A stretch of DNA of 64,000 bases from NCBI RefSeq assembly GCF_024029915.1, contig NZ_CP097478.1:1178001-1242000 (forward strand), written 5' to 3'. The DNA comes from Fructilactobacillus ixorae (GTDB lineage: Bacteria; Bacillota; Bacilli; Lactobacillales; Lactobacillaceae). Below, piece by piece: positions 51,614-60,662 of the stretch (the first letter of the stretch is position 1; every line of letters starts with the position of its first letter). The position numbers and the translations under genes were made by a program. The notes beneath the pieces are model-generated. The model saw nothing but the letters and a program-made list of their open reading frames with translations. It did no database searches and had not been told where the DNA came from.

Positions 51614-52639
51614 CTAATAACCAGCTTCCTCTGCTTGCACTTCTTGTAACGAAACCCGGTGCCACTGTGACACGTAACTCCACGTAAAGTACGCAATCAC
51701 GATTGGGAGTAACACACAGAGCACGATGGTCATGACGCCTAACGTGTACGGCGTGGCCGAGGCCTTGACGATGGTCAAGGTGTGGGCGGGATTCCTTGCG
51801 ATTAATACGTTTGGGAACAGGCCCACGAAGATGAGCGCCACTACGGCACTCAGGGTAATCGTACTGGCTAAGTACGCCGTCCATTCGTAGTCACGGAGCG
51901 TTGCTAAGTGCCCCACTAACGTGGACAAGACGATCATCACTAGAAATAGGATCGTGGCCACCGGATGGGTGACAAAGAAATCCGTTTGCAGGTAGAGGGC
52001 CAACGCAAACAGGACTTCCACTGGATAAGCTGCCCAATACAAATTACCACATAACGTGGCGGCGTGATACCGCATTAGTCCTGATGTTCGCAACGTTGCG
52101 TAGTGTAACCCTTGGTAGAGACACAGTGCGGTGAGCGCCACGCCCCCAAGTAACGACAACGGATTAACGACGTCACCAAAACTGGCAAAGATATCACCAT
52201 GCGCATCCATTGGCACGGCTTGAATCATCGCGGTAAATAGCATCCCGAGGAGAAAGGCCGTGAAAAAGCTCCCCCAGAAGTTCGTCCACATCCAGGCGTT
52301 GCGTCCCCGTTTAGTTTCAGCATTTTCAGCAAATTCAAAGGACACGCCCCGAAAAATCAGCGCGATTAACACTAAAAAGAGTAACAGGTAAAAGCCGGAG
52401 AAGAGACTCGCATACCACATGGGCATCGAGGCAAACATGGCTCCCCCTGCGGTGATCAGAAACACTTCGTTGCCATCCCAATGGGGTCCGATTGTCCGTA
52501 ATAACTGTTGTCGTTCATCGTAGTTAAAGGCCAACAACCGGGTGGCCATGCCAATGCCCAGGTCGGCTCCATCTAAAACGAGAAAAACGGCAAAGAGTAG
52601 GCCAATGACGGCGTACCACAATAGTTGTAAAAAACTCAT
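51614..52639 (-). CDS. cydB: Cytochrome bd ubiquinol/menaquinol oxidase subunit II
   Basis: 341 residues with about eight to nine helices; DGADLGIGMATRLL, IGPHWDGNEVFLITAGGAMFASMPMWYA and FRGVSFEF are hallmark CydB stretches. Overlaps the cydA stop by 4 nt (ATGA type). Confidence 0.96.
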   Translation of the reverse strand: MSFLQLLWYAVIGLLFAVFLVLDGADLGIGMATRLLAFNYDERQQLLRTIGPHWDGNEVFLITAGGAMFASMPMWYASLFSGFYLLLFLVLIALIFRGVSFEFAENAETKRGRNAWMWTNFWGSFFTAFLLGMLFTAMIQAVPMDAHGDIFASFGDVVNPLSLLGGVALTALCLYQGLHYATLRTSGLMRYHAATLCGNLYWAAYPVEVLFALALYLQTDFFVTHPVATILFLVMIVLSTLVGHLATLRDYEWTAYLASTITLSAVVALIFVGLFPNVLIARNPAHTLTIVKASATPYTLGVMTIVLCVLLPIVIAYFTWSYVSQWHRVSLQEVQAEEAGY

Positions 52640-54075
52640 TTGCTAAAGGCCTCCTTTGAAAACGGATCTTCCGTATCGTATTGAATCGTGTCATCAATTG
52701 CTTCCGGTCCCTTTTCCAGGTTTTGCTTGGCATACAGAAACATGAAAATCCCTAGGAAGGAGAAAAGGCAGAAGTACACAATGATGGTAAAGAGCACGGC
52801 CGTTGCACTAGTACTAGGCGAAACCGCATCGGCGATGGGTAAGAGCCCGTACACAACCCAGGGGGCCCGCCCTAGTTCGGTTACTAGCCAACCACAACTG
52901 TTAATGAGAAACGGTCCAAAGGTGGCAAGACTCAGTAACAGTAGAAGCCATTTTTGCCGCATAATGGTATTCTTTTTCTTCCGTGAGAACCAGAGCCCTA
53001 GCAATGACAGCATCCCTAGTGCTCCTGCACCGGCTACCATGATTCGGAAGGAATAGAACAACGCGTTAACGGGCGGGTAATAATTCATGTGCTTTCCAAA
53101 CTTCTTATCATACTTTTGATGGAGTTCCCGGTTAACCTGATCCATCCCGGTGATATCTCCACTCGGTTTATGGTAGGTCAAAATATCTAACATGTAGGGA
53201 ATCTCAATTCGATATGTAGCGGTCTTTTCCTTGGTGTTGGAAATTTGGACCACGCTCCACGCCGCCGGACTCTTGGCGTTCTGGTATTCCCCTTCGGACG
53301 CCGCAAACTTCATCGGCTGGTTTTTCGTCAGGTACAGCATCTGGCTATCACCAGATAGGAAGCTTCCAACTAACCCGAATAACCCGATTACGAGGGCTAA
53401 CCGCATTGATTTGCGGAAGAATGCCGGGGACTTTTTACGAAAGAGCATCCACGCAGAGGCTCCCGCGATAATAAAGCTCCCCGTTACAAAGGCCCCAAAG
53501 ATTACGTGGGGAAATTCGTACCACAGTTGTTGGTTCTTAATGATGGCCCAAAAATCCGTCATTACCGCGTGGCCCGTTTTCGGGTCAATTTTGTATCCGA
53601 CCGGGTTCTGCATAAAACTATTGGCCGCTAAAATCCACAGGGCGGATAACGTGGATCCAATTACCACAAGCCAGATCATCAGGGCATGCCATACCGGTTT
53701 CATTTTGTCCCAGGTGAACATCCAGACCCCTAAGAAGGTTGATTCTAAAAAAAAGGCCAGTAACGCTTCGATGGCAAGCGGCGCACCGAAAATATCCCCC
53801 ATGAACCGGGAATAGTTCGACCAGTTCATCCCAAACTGAAATTCTTGAATGATTCCGGTTACCACTCCAACCGCAAAACTCAGCAAAAAGAGTTTCCCCC
53901 AGAATTTGGTCATCGTTAGGTACACAGGTTGCTTTTTAATTACATACATCGTTTCCATGATTGCCACCAGTAATCCTAAACCGATGGACATTGGTACGAA
54001 GAAAAAGTGAAAAATCGTGGTCATAGCGAACTGGAACCGCGCTAATGAAACCACGCTCATGCCAACATTTAACAT
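52636..54075 (-). CDS. cydA: Cytochrome bd oxidase subunit I
   Basis: 479 residues, nine helices. Heme ligands and proton-path residues: TIFHFFFVPMSIGL (b595 His), IEALLAFFLESTFLGVWMFTWDK (two key Glu), EFPHVIFGAFVTG (b558 His), and GWLVTELGRAPWVVYGLL. The quinol loop is of the short Gram-positive type. A second ATG at 54060 (MSVVSLARFQ) fits the usual family N terminus better but has a weaker ribosome site. Follows ndh by 20 nt. Confidence 0.96.
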   Translation of the reverse strand: MLNVGMSVVSLARFQFAMTTIFHFFFVPMSIGLGLLVAIMETMYVIKKQPVYLTMTKFWGKLFLLSFAVGVVTGIIQEFQFGMNWSNYSRFMGDIFGAPLAIEALLAFFLESTFLGVWMFTWDKMKPVWHALMIWLVVIGSTLSALWILAANSFMQNPVGYKIDPKTGHAVMTDFWAIIKNQQLWYEFPHVIFGAFVTGSFIIAGASAWMLFRKKSPAFFRKSMRLALVIGLFGLVGSFLSGDSQMLYLTKNQPMKFAASEGEYQNAKSPAAWSVVQISNTKEKTATYRIEIPYMLDILTYHKPSGDITGMDQVNRELHQKYDKKFGKHMNYYPPVNALFYSFRIMVAGAGALGMLSLLGLWFSRKKKNTIMRQKWLLLLLSLATFGPFLINSCGWLVTELGRAPWVVYGLLPIADAVSPSTSATAVLFTIIVYFCLFSFLGIFMFLYAKQNLEKGPEAIDDTIQYDTEDPFSKEAFSK

Positions 54076-54095
54076 TATTCTAATCTCGCTTTCAA

Positions 54096-55271
54096 TTAAC
54101 TTTGGAGCATCATTTTCAATCCAGATAGTTCATAACTACTACGTTTAAAGATGATGTTTTTCAACACTGCCGCTGGGAATCCGTTAATTTTCACACTTAA
54201 ACCACCGAGCGCAACATCAGCTACGGCGTTGTAAGGACCCAGTGAACAAACGGTCCCTAATGAATGATAGTTGAACGCAACGACCGGTTTTCCGGCTAGT
54301 TTATTTTCAAAGTTAGCCACAGCGTTGCTAGCTTCATAAATCGAAATCTGAGCAGTCGTGGGATAAACCCGGCCCGACTGCGGTTCCTGGACGGCGGAAA
54401 CGTCTCCAATTAAGTATTGATTCGGATAAGCCGTCAAACTCATGTCATCGTTAACCAGCACCCGGTTCCGGCGTTCCTCATAGCCAGAGGCTGCGATTAC
54501 ATCGCTCCCCTTCACCCCCGCTGTCCAAAAGACCCGGGCCGCTTCGATAAACTGGTTATCATCGCCATAGAAAACCCCGTCATCAGTCACCTGGTTAACC
54601 GTAACGCCCAACATAAACCGGACGCCCTTTTTTTCTAAATATCGTTTTGCATATGTAGCTTGTTTTTCGTTAAACATGCCTAAGAAATCTGGCGCGATAC
54701 AGGTAATCTGAAAGTCATCGCGTTTAAAGCCATACTGCTTGGCCCACTTTGGAACCATATGTACTAATTCACCAAGCAGTTCGATGCTGGTAAAACCTCC
54801 ACCGACCGTTACTACGCGTAAAAACTTGGAATCCTTGGTTTGAGCATACTGTTCCAAAGCCGTTTGTAACGCTTCGGCATCACGAGTGGAGTTTTCAATG
54901 TTACTAATTTGCAAGCCAGTGGTCGCCGCGCCCGGCGTGTTAAACGTTTCGGGTTCAAACCCGAGCCCATTAAATAAGTAGTCATACCCGATTTCGCCAT
55001 GCTCGGCTAACGTAACCGTGTTTTGCTCCCCATTGATCAACTGGACTTCATCTTGAATAAACTTGATTTTAGGACTAATCAGGTCCGGAATCCGAAACAT
55101 GATCTTGGCCGCGGAAATGCTACCAGCCGCAACGCGATATAGTTGGGTCGCATCATAATGATATGGGGTGCGGTCAACGAGGGTCACTTCTAGATCCTGT
55201 TTACTCTTTGCCAAGCGTTTACAGGCGCGTAACCCAGCGTAGCCAGCCCCTAAGACTAACACCTTTTTCAT
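54096..55271 (-). CDS. ndh: Type II NADH:quinone dehydrogenase
   Basis: 391 residues: FAD motif KVLVLGAGYAGLRACKRLA, NAD motif RVVTVGGGFTSIELLGEL and the GDVSAV FAD contact. Passes electrons from NADH to a quinone without proton pumping. Ahead of cydABDC in one operon, so NADH oxidation and O2 reduction are encoded together. ATG 55271 follows TGGAGG. Confidence 0.93.
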   Translation of the reverse strand: MKKVLVLGAGYAGLRACKRLAKSKQDLEVTLVDRTPYHYDATQLYRVAAGSISAAKIMFRIPDLISPKIKFIQDEVQLINGEQNTVTLAEHGEIGYDYLFNGLGFEPETFNTPGAATTGLQISNIENSTRDAEALQTALEQYAQTKDSKFLRVVTVGGGFTSIELLGELVHMVPKWAKQYGFKRDDFQITCIAPDFLGMFNEKQATYAKRYLEKKGVRFMLGVTVNQVTDDGVFYGDDNQFIEAARVFWTAGVKGSDVIAASGYEERRNRVLVNDDMSLTAYPNQYLIGDVSAVQEPQSGRVYPTTAQISIYEASNAVANFENKLAGKPVVAFNYHSLGTVCSLGPYNAVADVALGGLSVKINGFPAAVLKNIIFKRSSYELSGLKMMLQS

Positions 55272-55398
55272 GCTTTCTACCTCCATTTCACGAGCTTGTT
55301 ACTAGTTTAGAATCTCTTTTACCACTTAATCTTACCACATTCTCAAACCCACCAGCGGTTAATTTTTGCCAGTTCGTGCTAGCACCCAGCACTGCTAT

Positions 55399-56043
55399 TT
55401 AGGCACCTCCCTGCCACTCAATCCTAAACCGCGCCAAAAACCGCCGGGTTGCTGCCATTCGTGGGGCAGCTAACCGGCGGGCCGTTGGGGTATTTAACTG
55501 GGCAACTACTCGTTCTGATCGGGCTTGATAGTGGTGGAAGGTATCCCGAGCCTGTCGATATGCTTGTTTCGTGCTGAGCACTGCTGGCTCATTTTCTGGA
55601 GCATACATCGGCAAGTCATGAATGGCCCCGTAGGCAAAGGTCCGTGCAATCGCAATTGGACCTAAGGCATCCAAGCGGTCGGCATCCTGAGCAATTTGCC
55701 CGGCTCGATCCAAGTGATAGGGATGCTCTAAGTTCTTAGCAAACGACAGGTGAGCAATATCTGCCATGATCTTCATAACGAGAGCCGGCGGATAACCCCA
55801 CTCTTGTAACTTAGCACTGACTTCCTGCCGTTTTTGAGCAGGGGTCTCCGTCAACTTTTCATCGCCCACGTCGTGCAAATAGGCAATAACGAGGGTTGGT
55901 TCCTCATTTGCGGGTTCCGTCTGTAACAACTGCCGGGCAAGGCTAACGACCCGATTTACGTGGGCTACATCATGCCCCGTGTGATCCGCAGCCATCTCTG
56001 CTTGCACGTAAGCTTGGACGTGTGCTAAGCGACGTTTCATCAT
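55399..56043 (-). CDS. HD-domain phosphohydrolase, copy B
   Basis: 214 residues with the HD signature: HVNRVVSLARQLL (first His region GHDVAHV), VIAYLHDVGDEKL (HD pair) and ADRLDALGPIAIARTFAYG (late Asp). Related to the YedJ/YpgQ group of HD hydrolases, some of which cleave nucleotides or pyrophosphate. It is about half identical by eye to the preceding gene, so the two are tandem duplicates. GGGGG ribosome site; one of two adjacent ATGs. Confidence 0.88.
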   Translation of the reverse strand: MMKRRLAHVQAYVQAEMAADHTGHDVAHVNRVVSLARQLLQTEPANEEPTLVIAYLHDVGDEKLTETPAQKRQEVSAKLQEWGYPPALVMKIMADIAHLSFAKNLEHPYHLDRAGQIAQDADRLDALGPIAIARTFAYGAIHDLPMYAPENEPAVLSTKQAYRQARDTFHHYQARSERVVAQLNTPTARRLAAPRMAATRRFLARFRIEWQGGA

Positions 56044-56064
56044 CCGCCCCCTTTTTCCTACTTC

Positions 56065-56706
56065 CTACAGCTCGTTCCATTCCGCCTTAAACTCTGCCAC
56101 AAACTCCTGCATGTACTGCTTGCGCTCGTTGCCAAGGCGGCGAGCCGTCACCGTGTTCATTTGCTCTGGCAGTTTAAACAACTTTTCATAAAAATGGTTA
56201 ATCGTCGTTTCGGGTTGCCGGTAGTTGGCTTTCGTCAGGTTAGTCCGGGGCCGAACCTGGGGGTCATACATGGCATAGCCGTGCACGGCGCCATACGCAA
56301 AGGTGCGGGCAATCCCAATTGCTCCTAAGGCATCCAAGCGGTCCGCATCCTGCACCAGTTGCCCTTCGGGACTCAACTGCTGGTGATGCTCTAGGTTAGC
56401 CGCAAATGACATGTGATCAATGATTGCTAGAATCGCTGTAATTGCTGCTGGTTGATACCCAATGGCGGTTAACTGCTCCGTGACTCGCGCACGCGCCGCA
56501 TCGGGATCCGAAGTTAATTTTTCGTCAAAGCAATCGTGCAAATAGGCAGCGGTTAACGCAATCTCACCATTCGCCGGATTCTCGGCTAGTAACTGGCGCG
56601 TTAGGTTAACCACCCGTTCAATGTGATCATAACCATGCCCGGATTGATCTCCGGCCATCGTTGTCTGGACAAAATTAGCCACGGCGGTTAGTTTATCTGT
56701 CATCAT
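56065..56706 (-). CDS. HD-domain phosphohydrolase, copy A
   Basis: 213 residues; GHGYDHIERVVNLTRQLL, AYLHDCFDEKL and ADRLDALGAIGIARTFAYGAVHGYAMYDP. Same family and length as the next gene, 21 nt apart; the pair looks like a tandem duplication in one transcript. Substrate unknown. Confidence 0.9.
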   Translation of the reverse strand: MMTDKLTAVANFVQTTMAGDQSGHGYDHIERVVNLTRQLLAENPANGEIALTAAYLHDCFDEKLTSDPDAARARVTEQLTAIGYQPAAITAILAIIDHMSFAANLEHHQQLSPEGQLVQDADRLDALGAIGIARTFAYGAVHGYAMYDPQVRPRTNLTKANYRQPETTINHFYEKLFKLPEQMNTVTARRLGNERKQYMQEFVAEFKAEWNEL

Positions 56707-56760
56707 TTAAAACCCCTTCATTATCTCTGTTTAATTCTGCCATAAATCCCCTTGAAACAC

Positions 56761-56796
56761 AAAAAGAGGCTTGCTACTGACAGCAAACCCCTTTTA
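56761..56796 (-). terminator. mleSP terminator
   Basis: Minus strand AAAGGGGTTTGCT-GTCAGT-AGCAAGCCTCTTTTTG, two G-U pairs. Confidence 0.8.
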
Positions 56797-56806
56797 ATTC
56801 GTCATC

Positions 56807-57799
56807 TTATAGGAACGTAATGATTTCCATTAAAATTGGAACTACAACCACGAAGAGAACGGTACTGGTAACAACTACATTCGTAGCGTAATCGACGTCT
56901 CCATGCGCGTTTCCAACTAAGATTGGAAGCACAGCAAGTCCAGGAGCGGCAGATTGAATCACAAAAGTACTCAATTCTGCACTCGGAACGCTGGCCCCCA
57001 ATCCAGTAAAGGCCATTAACACCCCAATCATGATAGCGGGAGCAAGGACAAACCGACCAGCGAGGGCCAGAATGGTATCCCGGTCAAAGTGGATAGAATT
57101 CAAGCCGGCATCGGCCAGAATAATCCCAATGTAAATCAAGGACAGTGGTGTTACTAAGCCACCAATCATCGTGAACGTCTTCCCGAGCATTGGGAAAGCA
57201 GGTGGTTCCACGATGAATGTAATTGGTAAGCCCAAAATCAACCAAACGAGAGCCACTAAGAATCCAATCAACGGCGCAGGCAGTAACTTTTTCCAGTTAA
57301 ACTTCGCCGACCCACGATCGGCCTTGGTCTTCGTTGGATCATCAGCAGAGATAAAGAAGATTCCGATGGCCCAGGTTGAAATCGTGTTCATCAGGTAGTA
57401 CAGCAGGAAGTATGGTAACCCTTTATCACCGAACAAAGCCATGTTTAGTGGCATTCCGATGAAGATGGTGTTCGCATTCACCACCATGTTAACGAACGTT
57501 CCCCGCCGTCCCTTGCGAATCTTGAATAGATAAACCATGGCGATGGCAACTAGATAACCGAGGAAAAAACTGATGAAGACGTACAGCAACCCACTGGACA
57601 GACTAATCAACTTATCCCGGTTTAAATTAGTAACCACGGACATAAAAATCGAAACTGGTAGCGCAATGTTCATAATAATGTATGAAATGCTGCCTTTAAA
57701 AGTGTCGCCTAATCGGCCCGATTTCCGTAACCAGTAACCTAAGGCAATAACGAGGACGATTTCACCGACACTTGACAATGAAGTTAAAAACGCTGTCAT
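56807..57799 (-). CDS. mleP: AEC-family malate permease
   Basis: 330 residues, about ten membrane helices in two groups of five, with NIALPVSIFMSVV, VNANTIFIGMPLNMALFG and SAAPGLAVLPILVGNAHGDVDYATNVVVTSTVLF, typical of auxin-efflux-carrier-type transporters. Placed 29 nt after the malolactic enzyme gene, so it is the malate uptake (malate/lactate exchange) component. AGGAGG before ATG 57799. Confidence 0.93.
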   Translation of the reverse strand: MTAFLTSLSSVGEIVLVIALGYWLRKSGRLGDTFKGSISYIIMNIALPVSIFMSVVTNLNRDKLISLSSGLLYVFISFFLGYLVAIAMVYLFKIRKGRRGTFVNMVVNANTIFIGMPLNMALFGDKGLPYFLLYYLMNTISTWAIGIFFISADDPTKTKADRGSAKFNWKKLLPAPLIGFLVALVWLILGLPITFIVEPPAFPMLGKTFTMIGGLVTPLSLIYIGIILADAGLNSIHFDRDTILALAGRFVLAPAIMIGVLMAFTGLGASVPSAELSTFVIQSAAPGLAVLPILVGNAHGDVDYATNVVVTSTVLFVVVVPILMEIITFL

Positions 57800-57828
57800 T
57801 GACGCTCAATCCTCCTAAATTAATCGTT

Positions 57829-59487
57829 TTATTTGTTAGCTAAATTAGTGAGATCAGTGTAAACGGGGTACCATTTTTCGTTTTCAACTGCACCCTTCAC
57901 GTCACTAATCTTTTCTCGGGTCACTCCTTGATCAACTGCGCTTTGCGCTACCGCATTCGCAACCGTTTGCGAGAACTTAGTTAATTGATCAACTGGTGGT
58001 AAGATAGCAGCCCCTGGTTGACTTGGATCAACAATTCCACCAAGTGAGTGAGCCGCTGCACTAATCATTTCATCATTTAACGTAGTGGCCGTAGCAGCGA
58101 TTGCACCTAAACCAATTCCCGGGTAAACCAAGGCGTTGTTAGCTTGACCAATTTCGTAAGTAACTCCATTGTATTCAACGGGAGCACTTGGAACCCCGGT
58201 AGCAACTAAGGCCCGACCGTCAGTCCACTTAATCAAGTCAGCAGCTTTAGCTTCACATAACTTGGTTGGGTTAGAAATTGGGAGAATAATGGGCCGTTCC
58301 GTGTGAGCAGCCATTTCCTTCACAACGTCTTCCGTGAAGGATCCAGGGTTCGTTGACGTTCCAACCATGATAGTTGGTTGCACCGCCTTCACAATTGAAA
58401 GCAGATCAGTTAAAGTTTCACTGTTTTCAAATTCAGAACGACTCCGTGCAAATGCTTTTTGAGCGGGAGTTAAATCCGGCATGTCATCAAACAAGAGTCC
58501 CTGCTTGTCAACCATGTAGAAGTGTTTTTTAGCTTCTGCTTCCGAGAGACCTGCTTGCACCATTTCTTCACAGACCCGCTGGGCAATTCCGGCTCCGGCC
58601 GTTCCAGCTCCATAACAGAGGTAAGTTTGGTCCGTCATCTTTTCCCCAGAGATGTTTAAGGCGCCCAGTACTCCAGCTAACACGATAATGCCCGTTCCTT
58701 GGATGTCATCATTAAAGACCAGGAATTGATCCTTGTACTTATCAAGGATGTTAGCGGCGTTGGCCCGCCCAAAGTCTTCAAAGTGCAGGTACAGGTTCGG
58801 GAAGAGGTCTTCGGCTTCTTGAACAAAATTATCAACAAACTGGTAGTATTTGTCAGAGTAATCCCGTTCTTGATCTAAACCAACGTATAACGGATCTTTG
58901 CGTAATGCATCCCGCGTCGTGCCGGCATCTAAGACCACTGGTAAGACCTTCGCAGGATCAATGCCAGCAGCCGCTGTGTAAACCATCAGTTTTCCAACCG
59001 GAATGTCAATTCCCTGGGTTGCCCAGTCACCGATTCCCAGAATTCCTTCCCCATCAGTCACCACTAACAGTTCGATGTCACGACCTTCAGCAGCGTTAAG
59101 TAAACTTTGCCGAATCGTTTCCCGGCTGCCATCGTTAATTGACAAGAAGGCGGCATTTTGTGGGTTTACGTACATCCGACTGTAGTTTTCAATTGATTCT
59201 GCAATCGTCGGGTCGTACACCACGGGCATGAATTCACTAACGTGCTTAGCAAACGTTGCGTAAAATAGCACCCGGTTTTCGTTGAAAATACTCATCAAGT
59301 AAACCCGTTTTTCCAGGTCGTTACTCTTTTGTTGGTATTCAGCGTAAACTCGTTCTACCTGTTGATCGAGGGTTTGAACGCGCGGTGGTAGCATTCCTTC
59401 CAGGTTTAACGCTTTTCGTTCTGCTTCCGTAAACGCAGTTCCCTTGTTCAGAAAGGGATTGTTAACGATTGCTTGGCTCTTTGTCAT
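57829..59487 (-). CDS. mleS: Malolactic enzyme
   Basis: 552 residues. NAD- and Mn-dependent enzyme of the malic-enzyme superfamily that decarboxylates L-malate to L-lactate. Seen are [72 protein letters not shown], and the NAD motif [12 protein letters not shown]. Malolactic and NAD-malic enzymes are very similar; the adjacent mleP and mleR support the malolactic call. AAGGAG before ATG. Confidence 0.94.
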   Translation of the reverse strand: MTKSQAIVNNPFLNKGTAFTEAERKALNLEGMLPPRVQTLDQQVERVYAEYQQKSNDLEKRVYLMSIFNENRVLFYATFAKHVSEFMPVVYDPTIAESIENYSRMYVNPQNAAFLSINDGSRETIRQSLLNAAEGRDIELLVVTDGEGILGIGDWATQGIDIPVGKLMVYTAAAGIDPAKVLPVVLDAGTTRDALRKDPLYVGLDQERDYSDKYYQFVDNFVQEAEDLFPNLYLHFEDFGRANAANILDKYKDQFLVFNDDIQGTGIIVLAGVLGALNISGEKMTDQTYLCYGAGTAGAGIAQRVCEEMVQAGLSEAEAKKHFYMVDKQGLLFDDMPDLTPAQKAFARSRSEFENSETLTDLLSIVKAVQPTIMVGTSTNPGSFTEDVVKEMAAHTERPIILPISNPTKLCEAKAADLIKWTDGRALVATGVPSAPVEYNGVTYEIGQANNALVYPGIGLGAIAATATTLNDEMISAAAHSLGGIVDPSQPGAAILPPVDQLTKFSQTVANAVAQSAVDQGVTREKISDVKGAVENEKWYPVYTDLTNLANK

Positions 59488-59637
59488 AAGCTAAAACTCC
59501 TTTGTTCGTAGTATAATAGGTACAGTAATGGAGCTATCATCCAAGTCATCCATTTTAAACAATCCCATCTTAAGGCAGGACAAAAACAATAGTCAAACTT
59601 CTAGCTTCCATAAATATTATTTATATGAGGTGAAACC
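59488..59637. promoter_or_regulatory. mleS-mleR divergent control region
   Basis: Contains a symmetrical ATAAAT-ATT-ATTTAT (59610-59624), which has the T-N11-A form of LysR boxes, 14 nt before the mleR start codon; a TATACT-like -10 for mleS faces the other way near 59508. This fits autoregulation and malate-dependent activation by MleR. Confidence 0.55.
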
Positions 59638-60525
59638 ATCAAACTCCAAGACCTACTTTATTTTAATAAGCTGGTGGAACTGCAGAGTTACACGGCGGTT
59701 TCTGAATACTTTGGCGTACGCCAACCAACCATCTCAATCGCCATCCACCGGCTGGAGCATGAATTTAACACAGAATTAATTAATCGGAATCAGTCCCACC
59801 ACCACATCAAAATTAACCAAGCGGGAGCTACTCTCTACGCGCACACCCAAAAAATTGCCACTCAGGTTAAAGAAATCCAACGGGATTTGGACAACCAAAG
59901 TGGAGAACACATTAACTTTGGGATGCCGCCGATCGTTGCCCATTATTACTTCCCGGAACTGGCCGTCACCCTCCGTTCCGACGGGATTCTTGATAGTCTT
60001 GATCACGTGGAGGGTGGTTCAGCATCCCTACTCGAACGGCTCAAAAAGGGAAGCGTCGATGTGGCACTGTTAGGTTCGGCGACCCCCCTTGCCAGCCCCA
60101 CAATTGCAGCCCAGGTCGTCGCTCAGAGTGACTTCAAACTAATCGTGGCCAAGGACTCCCCGCTCGCACAACAACCAAGTGTCAAAATCAAAGCCCTAGC
60201 AAGCCAGGATGTCATCACCTTTACCCCCGACTTCATCCACCAGCAGGTCTTTGCTGATCTCCTAAAAGAGCACAGTTTACACGTTCACGTGAGCTACACT
60301 ACCAGTGACGTGGAATTACTCAAACAGTTAGTTAGCCGCGGAGTGGGGGCCGCGCTCCTCACGGACGAAGCCATTCAACCCGGTGATGACCTAGTGGCCC
60401 TCACGATTGCAGACGATGAACTGCCCCCCTTTTACGTCTCGGTTGCCTACCGCAAAAGCCACGTGCTCACCCCTAAGGAACAGTCGTTGATTGCAGTTTT
60501 AACTAACCACATCCAAGCCCCGTAA
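59638..60525 (+). CDS. mleR: LysR-family malolactic regulator with apparent ATC start
   Basis: 295 residues if read from the ATC at 59638. Winged helix (KLQDLLYFNKLVELQSYTAVSEYFGVRQPTISIAIHRLEHEF) and LysR substrate domain (FGMPPIVAHYYFPELAV...). Homologues begin M-N-L-Q-D-L, which aligns with ATC-AAA-CTC-CAA-GAC-CTA here. A TGA stop lies three codons before ATC, and the next ATG in frame is not before residue 49; GTG at 59671, followed directly by GAA for E, would cut the first helix. AGGTG sits at proper spacing to the ATC. Confidence 0.88.
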   Translation: MKLQDLLYFNKLVELQSYTAVSEYFGVRQPTISIAIHRLEHEFNTELINRNQSHHHIKINQAGATLYAHTQKIATQVKEIQRDLDNQSGEHINFGMPPIVAHYYFPELAVTLRSDGILDSLDHVEGGSASLLERLKKGSVDVALLGSATPLASPTIAAQVVAQSDFKLIVAKDSPLAQQPSVKIKALASQDVITFTPDFIHQQVFADLLKEHSLHVHVSYTTSDVELLKQLVSRGVGAALLTDEAIQPGDDLVALTIADDELPPFYVSVAYRKSHVLTPKEQSLIAVLTNHIQAP

Positions 60526-60662
60526 GCAGTGCTTAATAATTCCTTACTTTAGTTTAGGAATAAGGTAAGTTGTAACATTATTTTTTCGTAAATTAAAAAA
60601 AGCTTTATCCAATTTGGAATTGTAGTAAACTAGAGGGGAACCAATAGAAAGGGTGGAAAACA
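60526..60662 (+). promoter_or_regulatory. Intergenic region with multicopper oxidase promoter
   Basis: A TAAACT -10 near 60627 precedes AGGGTGG and the ATG. An ATTCCT...AGGAAT hairpin with an enclosing CTTAC/GTAAG pair (60539-60566) may end the mleR transcript, but it lacks a clear T-run. No CopY box recognised. Confidence 0.4.

Noticed and set aside
53231..53815. 194-aa plus-strand frame opposite cydA
   Set aside because: Antisense to conserved CydA residues, no ribosome site.
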